From: Pararge aegeria
Taxonomy: Eukaryota > Arthropoda > Insecta > Lepidoptera > Nymphalidae
DNA length: 64,000 nucleotides
Direction of reading: 5' to 3'
NCBI RefSeq assembly: GCF_905163445.1
Contig: NC_053191.1
Span: forward strand, 11,594,001-11,658,000
Part shown: piece after piece, positions 43,928 to 57,012 of the stretch
Position numbering within the stretch: the stretch's first letter is position 1
Layout: each line of letters begins with the position of its first letter
Notes under the pieces: model-generated
Databases searched by the model: none
Seen by the model: the letters and a program-made list of their open reading frames with translations, nothing else
Told to the model about the DNA's origin: nothing
Program-made: the position numbers and the translations under genes

Positions 43928-46900
43928 CCGCTATGTTGCTCCAAAAACGCTAACGAGTGCGAGCGAAATGGATGAATAACAATATTTATATACAAGACGG
44001 ATCAGACGACGGCTGTACTATTGACGCTATCAAAAACATCGCGAATTTCACCAAAAATGCGTTTGCGTGCGATATTTTGAAGGTTTCTAAGCGCAACATT
44101 TACGCGATTCCTTTTTTCGCGAGATTCGCTCTTCTGGACAAGCCCTTATAGTGCAGGAAAGTGTTACGTGAATCAAATGTTTGTAGTGTTGATGCACACA
44201 AGTGACTCAAGCATATGATCCATCCAAGTTAACAAGTTGACTATGTCATTTTGGCCGATTGGATTGAACTTGTTATTCCGCGTCACGCATGTTAAGTTAA
44301 ATCAAGTAAACTATTTGTGGGTGTTACAAATGTATTCGCAGCATGAAGCAGAACAAATTATTTATCATGTTTATAAAAAAGCTAGTGCATGTACGGTGAT
44401 TTATTCTCGACTGTCAGCCATTCTGCTCCTAAAAAAAAAATTAAAAGACGATTGAAGTGCTTTCGGCCAACACAATAGGGTCGACTGCTGGGTATAGTTC
44501 TATTACAGGGATTTCTAGAACCAAAGTTCAACTATTTTCGTGACGTCCACCTAAACTAAGGCCAATGAAAATAGATAATAAATGTGATTAAACATTGACT
44601 GTTGCATGCGAAGATAAGACAGCTGAGCGCCATCTAGTTAAAATATCGGGACACAGCATTGTCACTAGATGGCGCTTTATCGATTTCATACAAATCGCTG
44701 TTAACGATCACCCAATCGAATAGGTATAAAATCTCACACTAGGCACTCTGTTAGTATCTGCGTTATTTTCTATCTGTTTTTGTTGGCCTTTATTTAGTGG
44801 GAGGGTATACCCCACACTGCTCTTGTCGGTGCGTAGTCGCCTTTCGAGCACGTTGACCCCATATATCTTTGATCTTAGCTAAATGTTTCGAATACTAAGT
44901 GTCGAGAGTAGTGAACGATAGTGCCATGTCTCCACCGGCCAGGCAATTTGTACCTCCGGTATAAAATGCCTGCTTTATTAGATAAACTTCTCAAAAGTTG
45001 TATATAAATTAAAAATATCATATTGTTTTTAAAATGCATGTCAACGTTGATAATCCTCCGTAGCTCCAACAGTCGCAAGTACCATGTAAATACTACTTTT
45101 TTGTTAATATTACAGTAGGGTATTATTGGACTATGCAATCAATATAGTATTGAATGAAATAATGCCTAGGATCAATATCACTTATATTGAAGTTTTATTT
45201 ATATATGTATTTAACAAATAATTGTTAAATTAATATTTAACCTGTCGCTATAAATTATTATTTAACCTGTTGTGTTAAATTTTAAATAATTTAACATAGT
45301 ATCAAAAATAATAGCTCTATTGTTCTACTTTAAACTACACAGTTTTTGTTTTAATAATCATCATCCACAGCCTACTAATGCCCCACGGCTGGGCACTTGT
45401 CATACATAAGATATTGTTTTAGAACCGACGACGTTGTTCCAAGGCAGGTTAACGGGCTCTAAAAATTATTCTCACATGTAATTGAAATCAACGGGGAAAA
45501 AGTTCTTAACGTGCTTTCCGAGGCACGGGGTTGGACAATCCATGTTTCTTTAAACGGGTTAACTAAAAAAAAACCATCTGCTTATATTTGATTTCGCTTG
45601 ACCCAGGAATTTTAGAAACAAATTTATTCCGACGTTTTATTAACAAATGAGACAACCCTTTTTGAATCGGGAATTAGCCCAGCAAAAATTGGGACGCATA
45701 TAAATGAATCGCATGTTGATTTGTTCCTTAAGATATTACAACGGTTTGATTACCCTTACCTCGTCTTCTCGGAGTAATGAAAAATGTATACGAAACAATG
45801 TTAACCGCCTCACTAGCGATTTTCTCGTAAGTAGGTAGGTCCCATCGGACGTTAAAATAGTGCACTGTCGGCTTCGGCGGTGATTAGTTCACTTTATGAT
45901 GTTTAAAATATATACGTGAAAATATGTAAAAATCATTGAAGACAGTACAATTTCAAAACAAACGTAAACTTGTCAGTTTCAAAAATCACAAGTTCGCAGT
46001 ATTATTTCATACTATTCTGAAGCACTAAAGGACTTTACATTAGTTGCGCGAGGGTTATCCACGACAATGTAACATGCAAAATATACTTACAATATAAAGG
46101 AACTCAAAACTGATATTTTATCTAATACAATATTTGTAATAATGATAGTATTTCTGATAAAACAGTAGTGTCCAAAAATTAAAGTCCAAATATCATCCAT
46201 TCCATAACACAGATCTCTTTTTTTACCCTACTCATGGGAAGGTGATGTATTTAATAGAATATTCAAACTATTCAAATCTTTAATAAACGAACCATTAATG
46301 AATTACTTAAAAACATTCTTGAAGTTTTCGGTGGAAAAAAAAAAATATTTACAAAATCTATTTAACTAAAAAAGTATTTAAAAAAAAATAGTAATGGTTA
46401 CAAAATCAAAAACTTCTTATAATATACATTCGTAAAGTGGCCTAAATAAACCTTAAACCTTTTTTTTTAACAAATTGTAAATATAAATGACATTCTAAAC
46501 TTTCTTGCCTTATAATATAAATGTTCCCGAAAATATATTTTTCATGTAACTTCTAAAAAAAGGAGGTGTATAATTTCTACCTGTATATTAAGGCGATGTT
46601 ACTTCATATCTCCAACGAGTTTCAAACGGTTACAATGATGCTTTTGATTTCATTTCTCTTAAAGGTCTCCCCCACACTAATCGACTCCCAACTTTTGAAT
46701 CAGTGTCAACGAGTCGTGAACTGCATTTTATGTATATTAGTAGACCGCGAAGGGTCATCGAGTGGACAACGCATCGCCATTGAGTCTACAGCTAGTCGTC
46801 AACAACTTCTTATATTATTTATATTCGGACAAATTTCGTGTTAGCATTAAGTTTATAGTTAGCAATAAAAATTATCATGTTTTTATGAGACATGTTTTCG

Positions 46901-47562
46901 AAATTTTGGGAGTGGTTTAGTTTTGGCGAGTACTACAAACTAATACAATGATAGAATGACGGATAGGGGACGCATTGGCAAAGAGTTTTACACTTGTCCT
47001 TAGGTTTCATTTGTCTTAAGCTAATTCGAATTATATTTGAAATGTTTTACGATTTTAATTGTTAGCTAAAAGTACATCTCTATAAAAGTGAAAGTCCTAG
47101 GCAAGGTTGCGAAATGGATTAAAAATTATAAGGACTTGTGGAATCAAATCATTCCATAAGTTGGAAGGTTTTTTCTAATGCTGTGGGGGATCTCATATCT
47201 TAATTTCGTTATACCACCTTATATTCAAATAATAAAATCAACTGGCATTTTATAAAAAAAAAATATTAATTCAATTCGGCGAAACTATTGAACTTGAACT
47301 TGTTTATTGAAAAAACCCCTGTGAATAAAAATAACATTGTCTGATTTTTTTTAGTTATTTATGGAGACTGATGTGATGTAAAATAGAATATTAAAAAATA
47401 TGTGATGTAAGACATTAACTCAAATTTTATTTAAATCTTTAAGTGGTAAAATAACAGTTATTATTTTAGTTTTGCCCCATTAGCCTTGTTAGAAGTAATG
47501 CTTTAATTGTAATTTTAATAAGTAAGTATTGATTAATTTATAAATTCTTAATTAGTGTAGCC

Positions 47563-47582
47563 TTACCTAACCTAACCTAACC
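47563..47582. repeat. Short telomere-type (CCTAA)n run
   Basis: About three and a half CCTAA units; TTAGG is the usual insect telomere repeat. This short length can occur by chance. Confidence 0.6.
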
Positions 47583-50500
47583 ACTACTCGCATCACGTAA
47601 GGTTGGTTACATATAATTTGCTTTCTTTTTATGTTATGGTGAAAAATGGCCATATAGCATGTATGCCACTCATAACATAGCAAGTATAAATGGAACTAAA
47701 AATAGTTATTGTAAATTTATTTTATCAGCCGGACAAAGTGTTTTCATTAAGCAAACTCGTAATTTTTCTATTCTATAACGACCTGTTGGGGACCTTTTAT
47801 AAATGACGTCACACGTTAAAGCGCAGGTTGAGGGTCAACAAAGCGTGGCAACAAATGCTCGTACAAAGTTAATCTATAATTCCTGTGACCTATTTTATGG
47901 ACACATTCCCTTCATAAAAAAAAAAAATTACATGAGATATATGTTGTTATTTACAGCGGACGTTACCCGCCTTAAATAATTAAATTATCGATTTTTCTGC
48001 GCATTTACTTTTGCTTTTCTTTTTCCAATATATTATAACTAAAGCATTCCTTTGAGCATTGCGTTGAACAAATATAGTAAGGCATCTATTATATTATAAA
48101 CTATGTTATCGTTTTTATTAAATCCCACGAAGAAACAAAGTGTGTGTCTTTTAATTTGTCTACTACTAACTGACTCGATTATGATATTTTTTTTTGCATT
48201 ACAATTTATCAAATGAGAGCTAATTTTTAGTGAGTGAGTTTTGCGGTTTTAGGCAAAATGAAGCGTTTGCGATCGTGGGTTTTTAAAAAAAAAATGTTTT
48301 CCATTTGTTTTATCTAAAAATGTTTTTAAACGGAATCATGTAAGCTCATGATTATTTGTTGTGTATTATATTATTTTTAATCTATTATTAGTTTTTATTT
48401 AATCGTCATATCGTTTATAATATATTCACATATAATTAAAGAGAAGAAAATGTAAGTCATTAAAATAAGCGACACGAAACTGATATTTTATATTAATTAG
48501 AATAATTTGGCTATTGCAGTGTATTTTTTTTGTAATTGGCTTTGAATAATTATATTATTATAAATCTATAAAGCATAAAAACAATGCTATTCTTCTCTTG
48601 TCTATGTTACATACAGATAACATTTTAAACTATCATTAAGAAATTTATTGGCACAAACTTGTCATCTATCCTAATTTATCCAGTATAACCAATATTTTTC
48701 ATACAAATATGTTATAAATTAGCATTTTATTACAGTCTATGTAATTTTAATGATTATAATTTTACTGTTATCAATTTAAATAGTTTAAGTTAATTACCCT
48801 GTGCAATAAATATTATTATTTTGTACAAAGTAGTTTTATTATTATTCTTATTTTCAGTTCATTGTGTAGGTGTGCAAACGTGGTGCAAGACGTTTGTCCT
48901 GCTAAAACATCAACCCATCGGTGTGATTTTATACATAAATATTACTTTATAAATTCCCGTCGTAATAGATAGCACGATTTTTAGACATGTACATTTAGTT
49001 TAAGTTTAGAGATTTATGTGGATGCTCAGGAGTTACTCTAAAATACCTCGCTATTATAGTTCGCTTGGGATATATCCCGCCGCCCGGCACGTAACGTAAG
49101 ACATAGCAAATTTCACCTTGTTGAACTGTCTACTATTGTGGCTGTAACTCATTAATATAAGAGTTTTTTTAAAAAAAATAAGGTTTTATTTACATAAGTT
49201 TCTAAGGTATCAATTTTTATATTTCGTCACATTACACAGGCAGATTAAGACTTAATCTAGAACCCGTAACGGGGTGAAATGGGGGCAATGACTGGTGAGT
49301 TGCATATGTTAGGGCCATGTAAATTTGGATTAGTGAACCGTTTACCAAATTTTTCCAAAACAAATACTGAGGCAATGGATTTAAACAGTAAGATACACGG
49401 GCGTTACGTTTTGGTACTACGGTGGGGGTTTGAAGATGATTGTATGAAACTTCGATTTTTGCATAGCTTAGGTACCTTTTCTTAAAAAAAAAATTATAGG
49501 AAATCTAGGTCCTGATTTTCTAAAGCATTTGATAAGTCGCCTACTGCGTAAGATTTGTATTGTGAAATATTCACACATCTTGTGAATCTTTCAGGCAACA
49601 TTTATGATTTATCGCTTACGCGTATTCGGCGGTAAAGGCTCTATATAAAATTGACATCGACATTTAGCTACGATTTTCATTCTTTAACTTATATATATAA
49701 ACCGTACCTAAATAGAACCACTAAAACTCCCAATGCAAAATGAAAGTCGAAATTCCAGTCAAAATATTTATTTCCATGTCAAATATTTAATACGTAAGAA
49801 GGTTCATTGAGTTATTTATTGCAAGCGCTTATGACAGGCAGCATGTGTTAAATATCTATATCTGTTACCGTTGTATCTGCACAAAAGAAAATGCGTCTCG
49901 GCGCCTCACCTAAAAAGCAAGGTAAGTACGTAAAACTTATAAGTTTTTTTCTTAATAGATGAATGGTAGGTACTTTTTATCTACTCTCGTAGGTATCGTA
50001 AAATTCGAATTATAAAATTCAAAACGAGTATTGACATAGTTAATAAACACTACCGAAATTTGAATAAAAACTTTAATATTAACTCTTCCCTCCAAGAATG
50101 GAACAGACAGAACATTTTTTTTAGTTTAATCACAAAGGTGTTTTTAAGTTTTTTGTTAACTTTCAATAATTTAATTTTTTTCATTACGATGCAATCAATC
50201 CAAGATGTAGCCAAAGAAATTCCATTCATTTTTTTACTAACGGAACACATAATATGAGGGGTGCACAATTGTCTAGCATTACAAAATTGTTGAAATTTTT
50301 ACTTATCTATGAGAGTTTAAAGAAGTTAAAATAATGACGGTGCATAGTCAGTACATATATGAAAATTTAATTTATGTCCATAAAAATATATCAAAATTTA
50401 AAAAGAAAATGCACTGTAACAATATAAATATTAGAAGCAAAAATAAACTCGTTGTGCAGTTTACTAGGCTACACAAAATTGCAATATATACTAGGGCAAT

Positions 50501-51696
50501 TGTATATTATTTTATAACAAATTACCAAATGCAATCTTTGAGATGTCTCTCAATAAGTTCAAAGTTTATATAAAACGTAAGCTTACAGAAAAATACTATT
50601 ATAATATTAAGGATTATTTAAAGGATAAAAAAGCTTTGGTGTGAATTGCTCTAGCTTCATAGCTTAATATAAATTTACTGGAAGATGGTTATAACAAAAA
50701 AATAAACTTACCCGACTAAGTTTGTTGTGGGCTCTTCTTATACCAGGGCGCGTTTGGAACCCTCGTAGCTCTAGATTTAAGTTGGCGAACGAAGTTATCA
50801 CCCTCCCGTTACAATTATGTAAACAAATATGTATGAACGCTTCATAAATGATAGGTCAACATGAATAAAGAAATTTTGAATTGTAATTTGAATTTGAGTT
50901 AATAAATAACTAAATTGTAATAATGCAGAAGACTTTTGAGTCTTCACTCATTTTTTTTTGTGTAGGTAGATACTTTTTATTTGCGCGGTTTTGGGATTAT
51001 GTAGTTAGGTACTTTTGCAATTTGCATGAAACCAACCATCTAGCGATCATTGCATGATCAAATATTTTCATGGCGTGGAAACAAATATAATTTTTACTGA
51101 AATTTCGACGTGGTTTTTATTAGCTACATGAGAATGGCTGGTGTATGAGAGTATCTTTATTATTTAATTGCTCTAGGTACCGTAAAACCGGGTGAATTGA
51201 CACAATTTTGAACTTAGACTTAATTTTTATGTATATCTTCAATAGTCGAGAGAACATTATATTGTGCTTATATCATGTCTCCTTGCTATTTCAATATTTT
51301 TCAATCACCTAAATTGGGATTTATTCCTTAATTACAGCCCAAAATGCAAAAATATGTTACGTTTCTATTGACCCGCACATGGGTTCAACAGACACGAGAT
51401 AAGGGTTGAATAGAAAAAAATGCTAGGGTTGGCAATTTCCAAAGCTTAAGTAGACACCTACCTAAGTGGTTAACGTAAGTGTAAAAAATAGGTACCTAGG
51501 TAGTTAAGGAGTAAATGTTACCTAATAGTAGAAATAAAACGATACGTAATAATAATTATGAAACTTTTTAATCATTAATTCAATTCAACGAGATCAATTA
51601 TTTATTCTTACATTTGAGATCAACCAGTTGCATTGTTTATTGATTACACAAAAACATCTTATAATTAATTCTAAATTCGTCCAAAATCTTAAGATG

Positions 51697-52145
51697 CTAA
51701 TTTTTATTTATTTTTTTGGATTTGTTCAAAGACACTGTTTTCATTGTAGTAATATATGACATATTTTCATTAGATAAAATTATCAGTTTTCGTTCATTAT
51801 TTTCCGTTGCATTTTTTTGTTTATACGTCATTTCTACGCCGGTATCATTTTGCATCTCGTTTATTTGTATGTCATGTATAACAATTTCATTTTCACATAA
51901 TAACATGTCTTCCATAATTATGGGCATTGATTCTATGGAATTGTTTGCTATAAAATCAAAGTCATTTATTGTGTCAAGTTGTATTTTTTCAGTTTCTTGT
52001 CCGTTTTCTTGTTTATTTTCTTTTTCAGCAATATTCTGATCTTGACTTTTAGTTTTTTTCGCTATACCTTTTCCCGTATATTTATTTCTTTCTTTGCCAT
52101 CGTAAGTGTTAGTTGTAGTAATTTCTTTGTTGTTTTGTATGATTT
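51697..52145 (-). pseudogene. Pogo-like transposase C-terminal tail
   Basis: A frame stays open on the - strand for about 149 codons with no ATG until 51927. It runs from KIIQNNKEITTTNTYDGKER to SLNKSKKINKN and stop, and is Glu/Asn/Lys-rich, as pogo C-terminal tails often are. It follows the N-terminal stub after a stop, so the middle of the gene has been lost. Confidence 0.55.
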
Positions 52146-52151
52146 TGGATG

Positions 52152-52211
52152 TTAGTCATCGTACTTTTTATACCTTTTCCCCCTAGGATCAGGTTTATAC
52201 ACACGCGGCAT
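52152..52211 (-). pseudogene. Pogo-like transposase N-terminus
   Basis: Encodes MPRVYKPDPRGKRYKKYDD and then a stop. MPR-x-YKPDPRGK-x-YKKYD is how many insect pogo-like transposases begin, just before the Psq/HTH domain. The rest of the HTH is deleted. Confidence 0.7.
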
Positions 52212-54059
52212 AATTATATGTACCCATAACAGAAGAAATTAATTATGTTGGCGATTAAATTATTACCTACCTACATAATTAGTAGTGATTTGGTAGTTTG
52301 TAATTTAATAACACCTACTAGCTCCCTCGAGCATTGACCTAGATACACATTAAGGGTATCTAGACCTAAATCTTAAAACAGTACAGTATAGATCATCAAT
52401 ATCTCCTCCGAATCATACATCTCCCAAGAGTTCTAAATTTCTAACAAAAAAAAAAAATTCAATAGGTAGCAGCCCTAACACATATTTTTCTAATCACCTC
52501 TTACTCGTTTCTATTAAACCCTTTCACGTGTCTATTGAACCTATACTACGTATCTATTGACCCCATACTACGTATCTATTCGACCCTTCCCCGTATCTAT
52601 AAACCCCAATCACAAATTAAAAATTTCTTGGTTTACAATTTTACAAATATTTCGAAATTTATATCACAAACGTACTTACCTTTTTATTAATCTGGGTGAC
52701 AAGCAACCAAGGAATATATTAACCAGTTGTGATGGTACCAAAATACTTCGTTTCACAATGAAAAAAGTTAATTTTACTAGAACTCGTTGAACCTGCATAA
52801 AGGGGATTCACTTCAAAATCTTTTTTTAGTATGTTGGCTAAATCTCACATCAATTCAGTGTTGATATTTAAAAAAAAAATATAAATTTCGGATCTTTTTT
52901 CTTTCAAAATGTTTTACTATAGTCTGTAGAAAAACATTTTTAGTTTTGTACCTATTCACCCCTGCGATTTTATTCACCCCGTTTTACGGTACTATTTCTA
53001 TTCCACCAAAAACATTCTGTAAAAAACTAGCCAAGTCTCGATGGAGCTGCTTGTTTATCTCTGAAAAGTATTGAAATCTAGACAAAGTCGTAGCTAAGGT
53101 GCCTGAGATTTCTTTACTATTATGTTGTGTGACTTGGCCGTTGAAGTGTACACAAGGGTACAAAACCAGGTGCTCCATTACACCATTGCACCAATCTTAA
53201 GTTAATTTTAAGTGCTGGTTATAGCTTACTGGATGACGAAAATTTATCCGGAGGTTCTCAAATCTAGTCGTCAGTTCGTTTCCCTTTTACCAGGTCCTAA
53301 TGATCTACACCCTTGCTACGTAGTTGATACACCACAGGCACGTACAAAGCGCTTTGTTTCCTCGTTTCAACTACGCATCCCTGGAATGCCATTCCTTTCG
53401 GCGTCCCCACCACCTATACTTTTATCAATCTAATCTCCGCGCTAGAGAAGCGCGCTATTTTTATAACTACCAATCATATTGTGGTCTAACTGTAGGCTGC
53501 ACTGTGTTACAAATCTATAGGAACAGTTTAAATAAATGAAATCATGTTTTGGACTTTTGAATTTTATTATTAGATTTACACTGTCATTTACAATAAATTT
53601 CCATGTAGATGGTAGGACATAAATCAATATTGCATAACACTAAGGCTAATTGCATCAGTATTTTTTGTGGATAAATTAACAAAAATATATGCAATATTAC
53701 AAATTCAAATAAAAATAACGCTAATATCTTACTCGGGCACGCACTTGCTGCACACTGCCATGCCCCACTACTTTCGGAGCAGTTCGAACAAACATTGGCC
53801 AGATTCAGTTTTAACATAGGTATGAAGATGGAATGTCTTCGAGTGGGCGATACATCGCAAATAAATAATTTTCCAAGTGCATAACCTTAACCTAGCACAA
53901 CTTTAGAACTACCGTTTGTCCTGTAATAAACGTAGAGATGTAGCGCTACAGCGATATTTTCGAGAAACATGCGAAATTAAAAATAAATTAAAATATTATA
54001 CAAAATCTCTATCACAATACTCGTAAGTAATTAAAGCGATTCAAGTGTGAATACTCCAA

Positions 54060-54412
54060 AGTTGTAATACGAAGCGCGGCCTCGTCGACACCCCTCACCC
54101 ACACCCACCGCGCACTACACAGTAGCCGCGGCCGCGACTCGGCGCGATCAATACGAGCAGTACGCAGACACGGCGGGCGCGCGCCGACAGGTGGCGCCAC
54201 TATCGCTCAGCTAAATATTGCGAGTAACTACATATATCATCTAATAAAAGTTACCGTTTAAAATATATCAATAAACGATCGAATGTATACAAATGAAGGG
54301 CACGCGGAAGACTCGCGGCCGGCCCGCGCCGCGACGGCGGTCACGTATAAAACGACTATTTGTGCAGACCGATTCGACATCGACACTGAGTGACACATAC
54401 GATACAGAGTAA
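54060..54412. other. GC-rich, CpG-rich island with TATA-like box
   Basis: Two CpG-rich blocks (54070-54200 and 54300-54345) stand out in AT-rich DNA. A + strand TATAAAA at about 54346 could be a promoter. A 39-residue + ORF (54293-54412, MKGTRKTRGRPAPRRRSRIK start) spans it, and a 62-residue - ORF starts at 54200. Neither is recognised. Confidence 0.4.
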
Positions 54413-55018
54413 TCTATTACATCCACGTGATACATACACTTCGCTACTGTGTATACAAATTAAATATATCGTTACATTTTATTGAATTTGTCGGCTTGTT
54501 ACTATGCGATTTACGACAGAATTGAATACATTAATTTTACACGCGGTATAAAATACTTAGAAAATTTACAATTTCCATCTTAATAGGTTAGAAGATGACG
54601 GAGGAGTGTACTAGCATTAGCCGATACAGTACGAGTCTCCAGTGGAGAAGCTAAGTAGTTAACATTAGAGATCAATTCAAAGTGAACCATTAAGAAAATA
54701 CATTCTTAAGAACATACACAGATAAAATGCAATACCAAAGTACTTTTCTTAAACATTATATATTTTTTTTTCTCGTAATCGAAAACGAAACATTGAATAT
54801 ATCAAAAGAAGTACATATTTAAAATGTATATTATTACTAGTAGATAATTTGACACGATACATAAACGAATGTTGCTATGTACGTCAGAATGTAACGGCCA
54901 ATTTACTCAGTGTATGTATGCGAGTAGTTAGAACTTCCCGGAGGCGAGTTGAGCTGGAATACCTTTACAACCGGTTGTCATTGAGGGCTGGGTCTTAACA
55001 TGATACTATAGTTATTTT

Positions 55019-55024
55019 TTTATT
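55019..55024 (-). promoter_or_regulatory. Candidate 14-3-3 epsilon polyadenylation signal
   Basis: AATAAA on the - strand lies about 27 nt after the stop. Such a short 3' UTR would be unusual for this gene, so a more distal site (several AATAAA on this strand down to about 53560) may be used instead. Confidence 0.3.
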
Positions 55025-55050
55025 ATATTTAAATAGAATGTTAAAAAGTA

Positions 55051-55106
55051 TTACGACACATCCTGATCTTCCACATCCTGTGCTTGTTCTTTCTGTTCGG
55101 CTTCAC
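55051..55106 (-). CDS. 14-3-3epsilon: 14-3-3 epsilon terminal exon, acidic tail and stop
   Basis: The short last exon completes Gly and encodes [17 protein letters not shown] followed by TAA. The acidic tail is isoform-specific and matches the insect epsilon isoform. The - strand acceptor is ttttccag. Confidence 0.93.
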
Positions 55107-57012
55107 CTGGAAAACATGTTGTCAATTAATATGTTGAATAAGTTCCTTCTACAATAACACTAAAGACTGTATTCACAATCATTATATACATTCATGTTCC
55201 TGCAGGGAACTCAGTATAGATAGAATATAAAGGCCGAAACTAAAATGTTTCTAGCAAATAATTACCAAACCATCTCTGTTGGGAATTAAGTATACGGCAC
55301 TATATGGGAAATAAGCACTTTTCAGTGCTTCAAACTTTATTTCATACCACCCAGATACTGAACAGGGCCTGATGGGGCTTGTATTAATGTGTATAGTGAA
55401 GTTATTCCATCCATAGGTATAGTTAAAGCTATAACCACAACGAAAATCGCCCAATAATCAACAAACACTGTCTACGAGATTATTTGCTTATCTTTGAAAT
55501 ATATAATTCGAAAGCTAGGGTCGCAAATTTTAATTTTTTTCTCTCGAGATGCTCAGGTTTAGGGGTACACTGGGCATCAGGCACCACTGGCTTAGGGGTG
55601 GGTAGATAGTGGGTAATAGCTCAAAAGTCCCTAGTAGTGCACGATTTCTTACCTAAACCAACAACCAAGGAGCTTCTCAAGCCTTACAAACTTCCTATTA
55701 CTTTCAGATTCAAAAAGTCTGTTGATTACTTGCATGCCAGGGGAGTCCTTATGGCTTATGTTCTCTCGAGATCTTCATGCTCTTAGAACTCTACCTTTGC
55801 TGAAGGTCCGGCACTTGCCCACGCTGAAGCTACGGCAACCATTCTGGGATTAGCTTTTACAAACAATCCGGGAAAAAAAGGTTCTCACCGGACTCGCCGT
55901 CGCCCTGCATGTCTGAGGTCCAGAGCGTGAGGTTGTCGCGCAGAAGCTGCATGATGAGCGTAGAGTCTTTGTAGCTCTCCTCTGACAGCGTGTCCAGTTC
56001 AGCGATAGCGTCGTCGAACGCCGCCTTCGCCAGCCGGCATGCGCGGTCCGGACTGTTCAGGATTTCATAGTAGAATACCTAGAAGATAAACAAATATTAG
56101 CTATATTTTCTAAGTAATATTTCATTAGGAAATCCACGTACGTCTCCTTGTGCTCCGAACTTTTTATAATTTCAAAACAAGTCAGCCTTCGACTGCAATA
56201 TCACTGATGACTGATCTAGTCTAAGATGCGGGCTAACCTGTTCGGGTTTAGCAGTTAAAAGCCATACCGAATCGTAGTACCAGCACGTAAAATCACTTGG
56301 TAGCACATCTTTGTAGGTAAGGTGGTAGTAAGGTTTTCTTACAGCGGTAGAGCTTAGTTCATATATAAAACAGAACCCCATAAATGTAGAAGGAGGCGAG
56401 GGAGAAATGTACAAAAAGCTCGTAGCATGGCATATATTTTTGCTACGAACATATTGCATGTAACAATCTATAAACGCGATTTTGTTAATTCTCTTACTTT
56501 TCGATTATGTTTCCGAAGTATGTCAAATCATATTAACAATAATATCATGGTTGAATATAGAAAACACAAAAATGGTTTCATTGAAATCATTAATATTGTT
56601 AGTCCTCAAAAAAAAAACAATATATTTTGGTACAAAATTTGAATAATGTACAGTCAGTTTTGACTTCTTAAAAGTGAAATTTACGTCATGCTTTTAATAC
56701 GAAACAAACAGTATAGTGATTGTAACCGTCATTTAACCATCAAGCAAATGTTCTTAGCCATTCTATTAACTAGCTACGAAAAATACACTTATGAATGACT
56801 ATAACACATTCAGTGGTAATAAAATTCTTAATAAAACCTACGCAGACACTTACCGAGAAGTTGAGCGCGAGGCCGAGGCGGATGGGGTGTGTGGGCGGCA
56901 GTTCCGTCATGGCGATGTCGGAGGCGGCCTTGTACGCGACCAGCGAGTTCTCGGCCGCCTCCTTGCGGTCGTTGCCTGTTGCGAACTCCGCCAGGTATCG
57001 GTGGTAGTCGCC
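55051..57012 (-). CDS. 14-3-3epsilon: 14-3-3 epsilon, 3' three exons (5' partial)
   Basis: 14-3-3 proteins are dimeric adaptors that bind phosphoserine/phosphothreonine motifs in client proteins. Three exons on the - strand join in phase into 134 residues: [20 protein letters not shown]..., [20 protein letters not shown]... and [18 protein letters not shown]. The block [20 protein letters not shown] is the second 14-3-3 signature, and the acidic DVEDQDVS tail is typical of the epsilon isoform in insects. Helices 5-9 are covered. The N-terminal half, with the dimer interface and the Lys/Arg/Arg/Tyr phosphate pocket, is encoded by exons not found up to 64000, so they are probably beyond the window. 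The gene runs towards USP32, tail to tail. Confidence 0.95.
55107..55888. other. Last 14-3-3 epsilon intron
   Basis: Plain AT-rich intron; no element recognised. Confidence 0.6.
55889..56078 (-). CDS. 14-3-3epsilon: 14-3-3 epsilon exon encoding helices 8-9
   Basis: Encodes [60 protein letters not shown] and GES. The Asn in ILNSP and the NLTLWTSD end are 14-3-3 hallmarks. Acceptor cttctag, donor gtgaga; phase 0 in, one base (G) out. Confidence 0.95.
56190..56345 (-). repeat. SINE-B copy 5, partial
   Basis: Contains gtctaagatgcgggctaacc, gccatacc and gtaggtaaggtggtag. The tRNA-like head is lost. It lies in the 14-3-3 epsilon intron between the two large exons. Confidence 0.6.
56854..57012 (-). 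CDS. 14-3-3epsilon: 14-3-3 epsilon exon encoding helices 5-7
   Basis: Encodes 53 residues, [20 protein letters not shown] through [17 protein letters not shown], the canonical 14-3-3 segment containing the peptide-groove residues of helix 7. Acceptor ttttccag and donor gtaagt on the - strand; phase 0 at both ends. The GC content is far above the flanks. Confidence 0.95.

Larger units (their letters stand above)
43833..51179. other. Region between convergent genes, first part
   Basis: AT-rich DNA holding the USP32 3' UTR and unassigned sequence. Repeat-like pieces are at about 45361-45560 (taatgccccacggctgggca; acgtgctttccgaggcacgg) and a short CCTAA run at 47563-47582. No credible gene was seen; the ORFs present are short and of low complexity. 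Confidence 0.6.
51180..52989 (-). mobile_element. Pogo-like DNA transposon, internally deleted
   Basis: Inverted ends CCGTAAAACCGGGTGAAT and, from the right, CCGTAAAACGGGGTGAAT are flanked by TA on both sides, the Tc1/mariner-type target. Inside, on the - strand, are a transposase N-terminus and a C-terminal tail, with the DNA-binding and DDE parts missing. Near the right end, five CGT(A/G)TCTATT-type repeats (52505-52605) may be transposase binding sites. Confidence 0.75.
52990..55050. other. Region upstream of the 14-3-3 epsilon stop, mostly its 3' UTR
   Basis: Probably the 14-3-3 epsilon 3' UTR and flank on the - strand. It contains a repeat-like piece (53205-53470) and the GC-rich island at 54060-54412. 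I see no coding exon. Confidence 0.5.

Noticed and set aside
51716..52039. 107-residue + ORF rich in Phe, Ile and Ser
   Set aside because: Antisense of the pogo-like tail; the hydrophobic look comes from reading Lys/Glu codons backwards.
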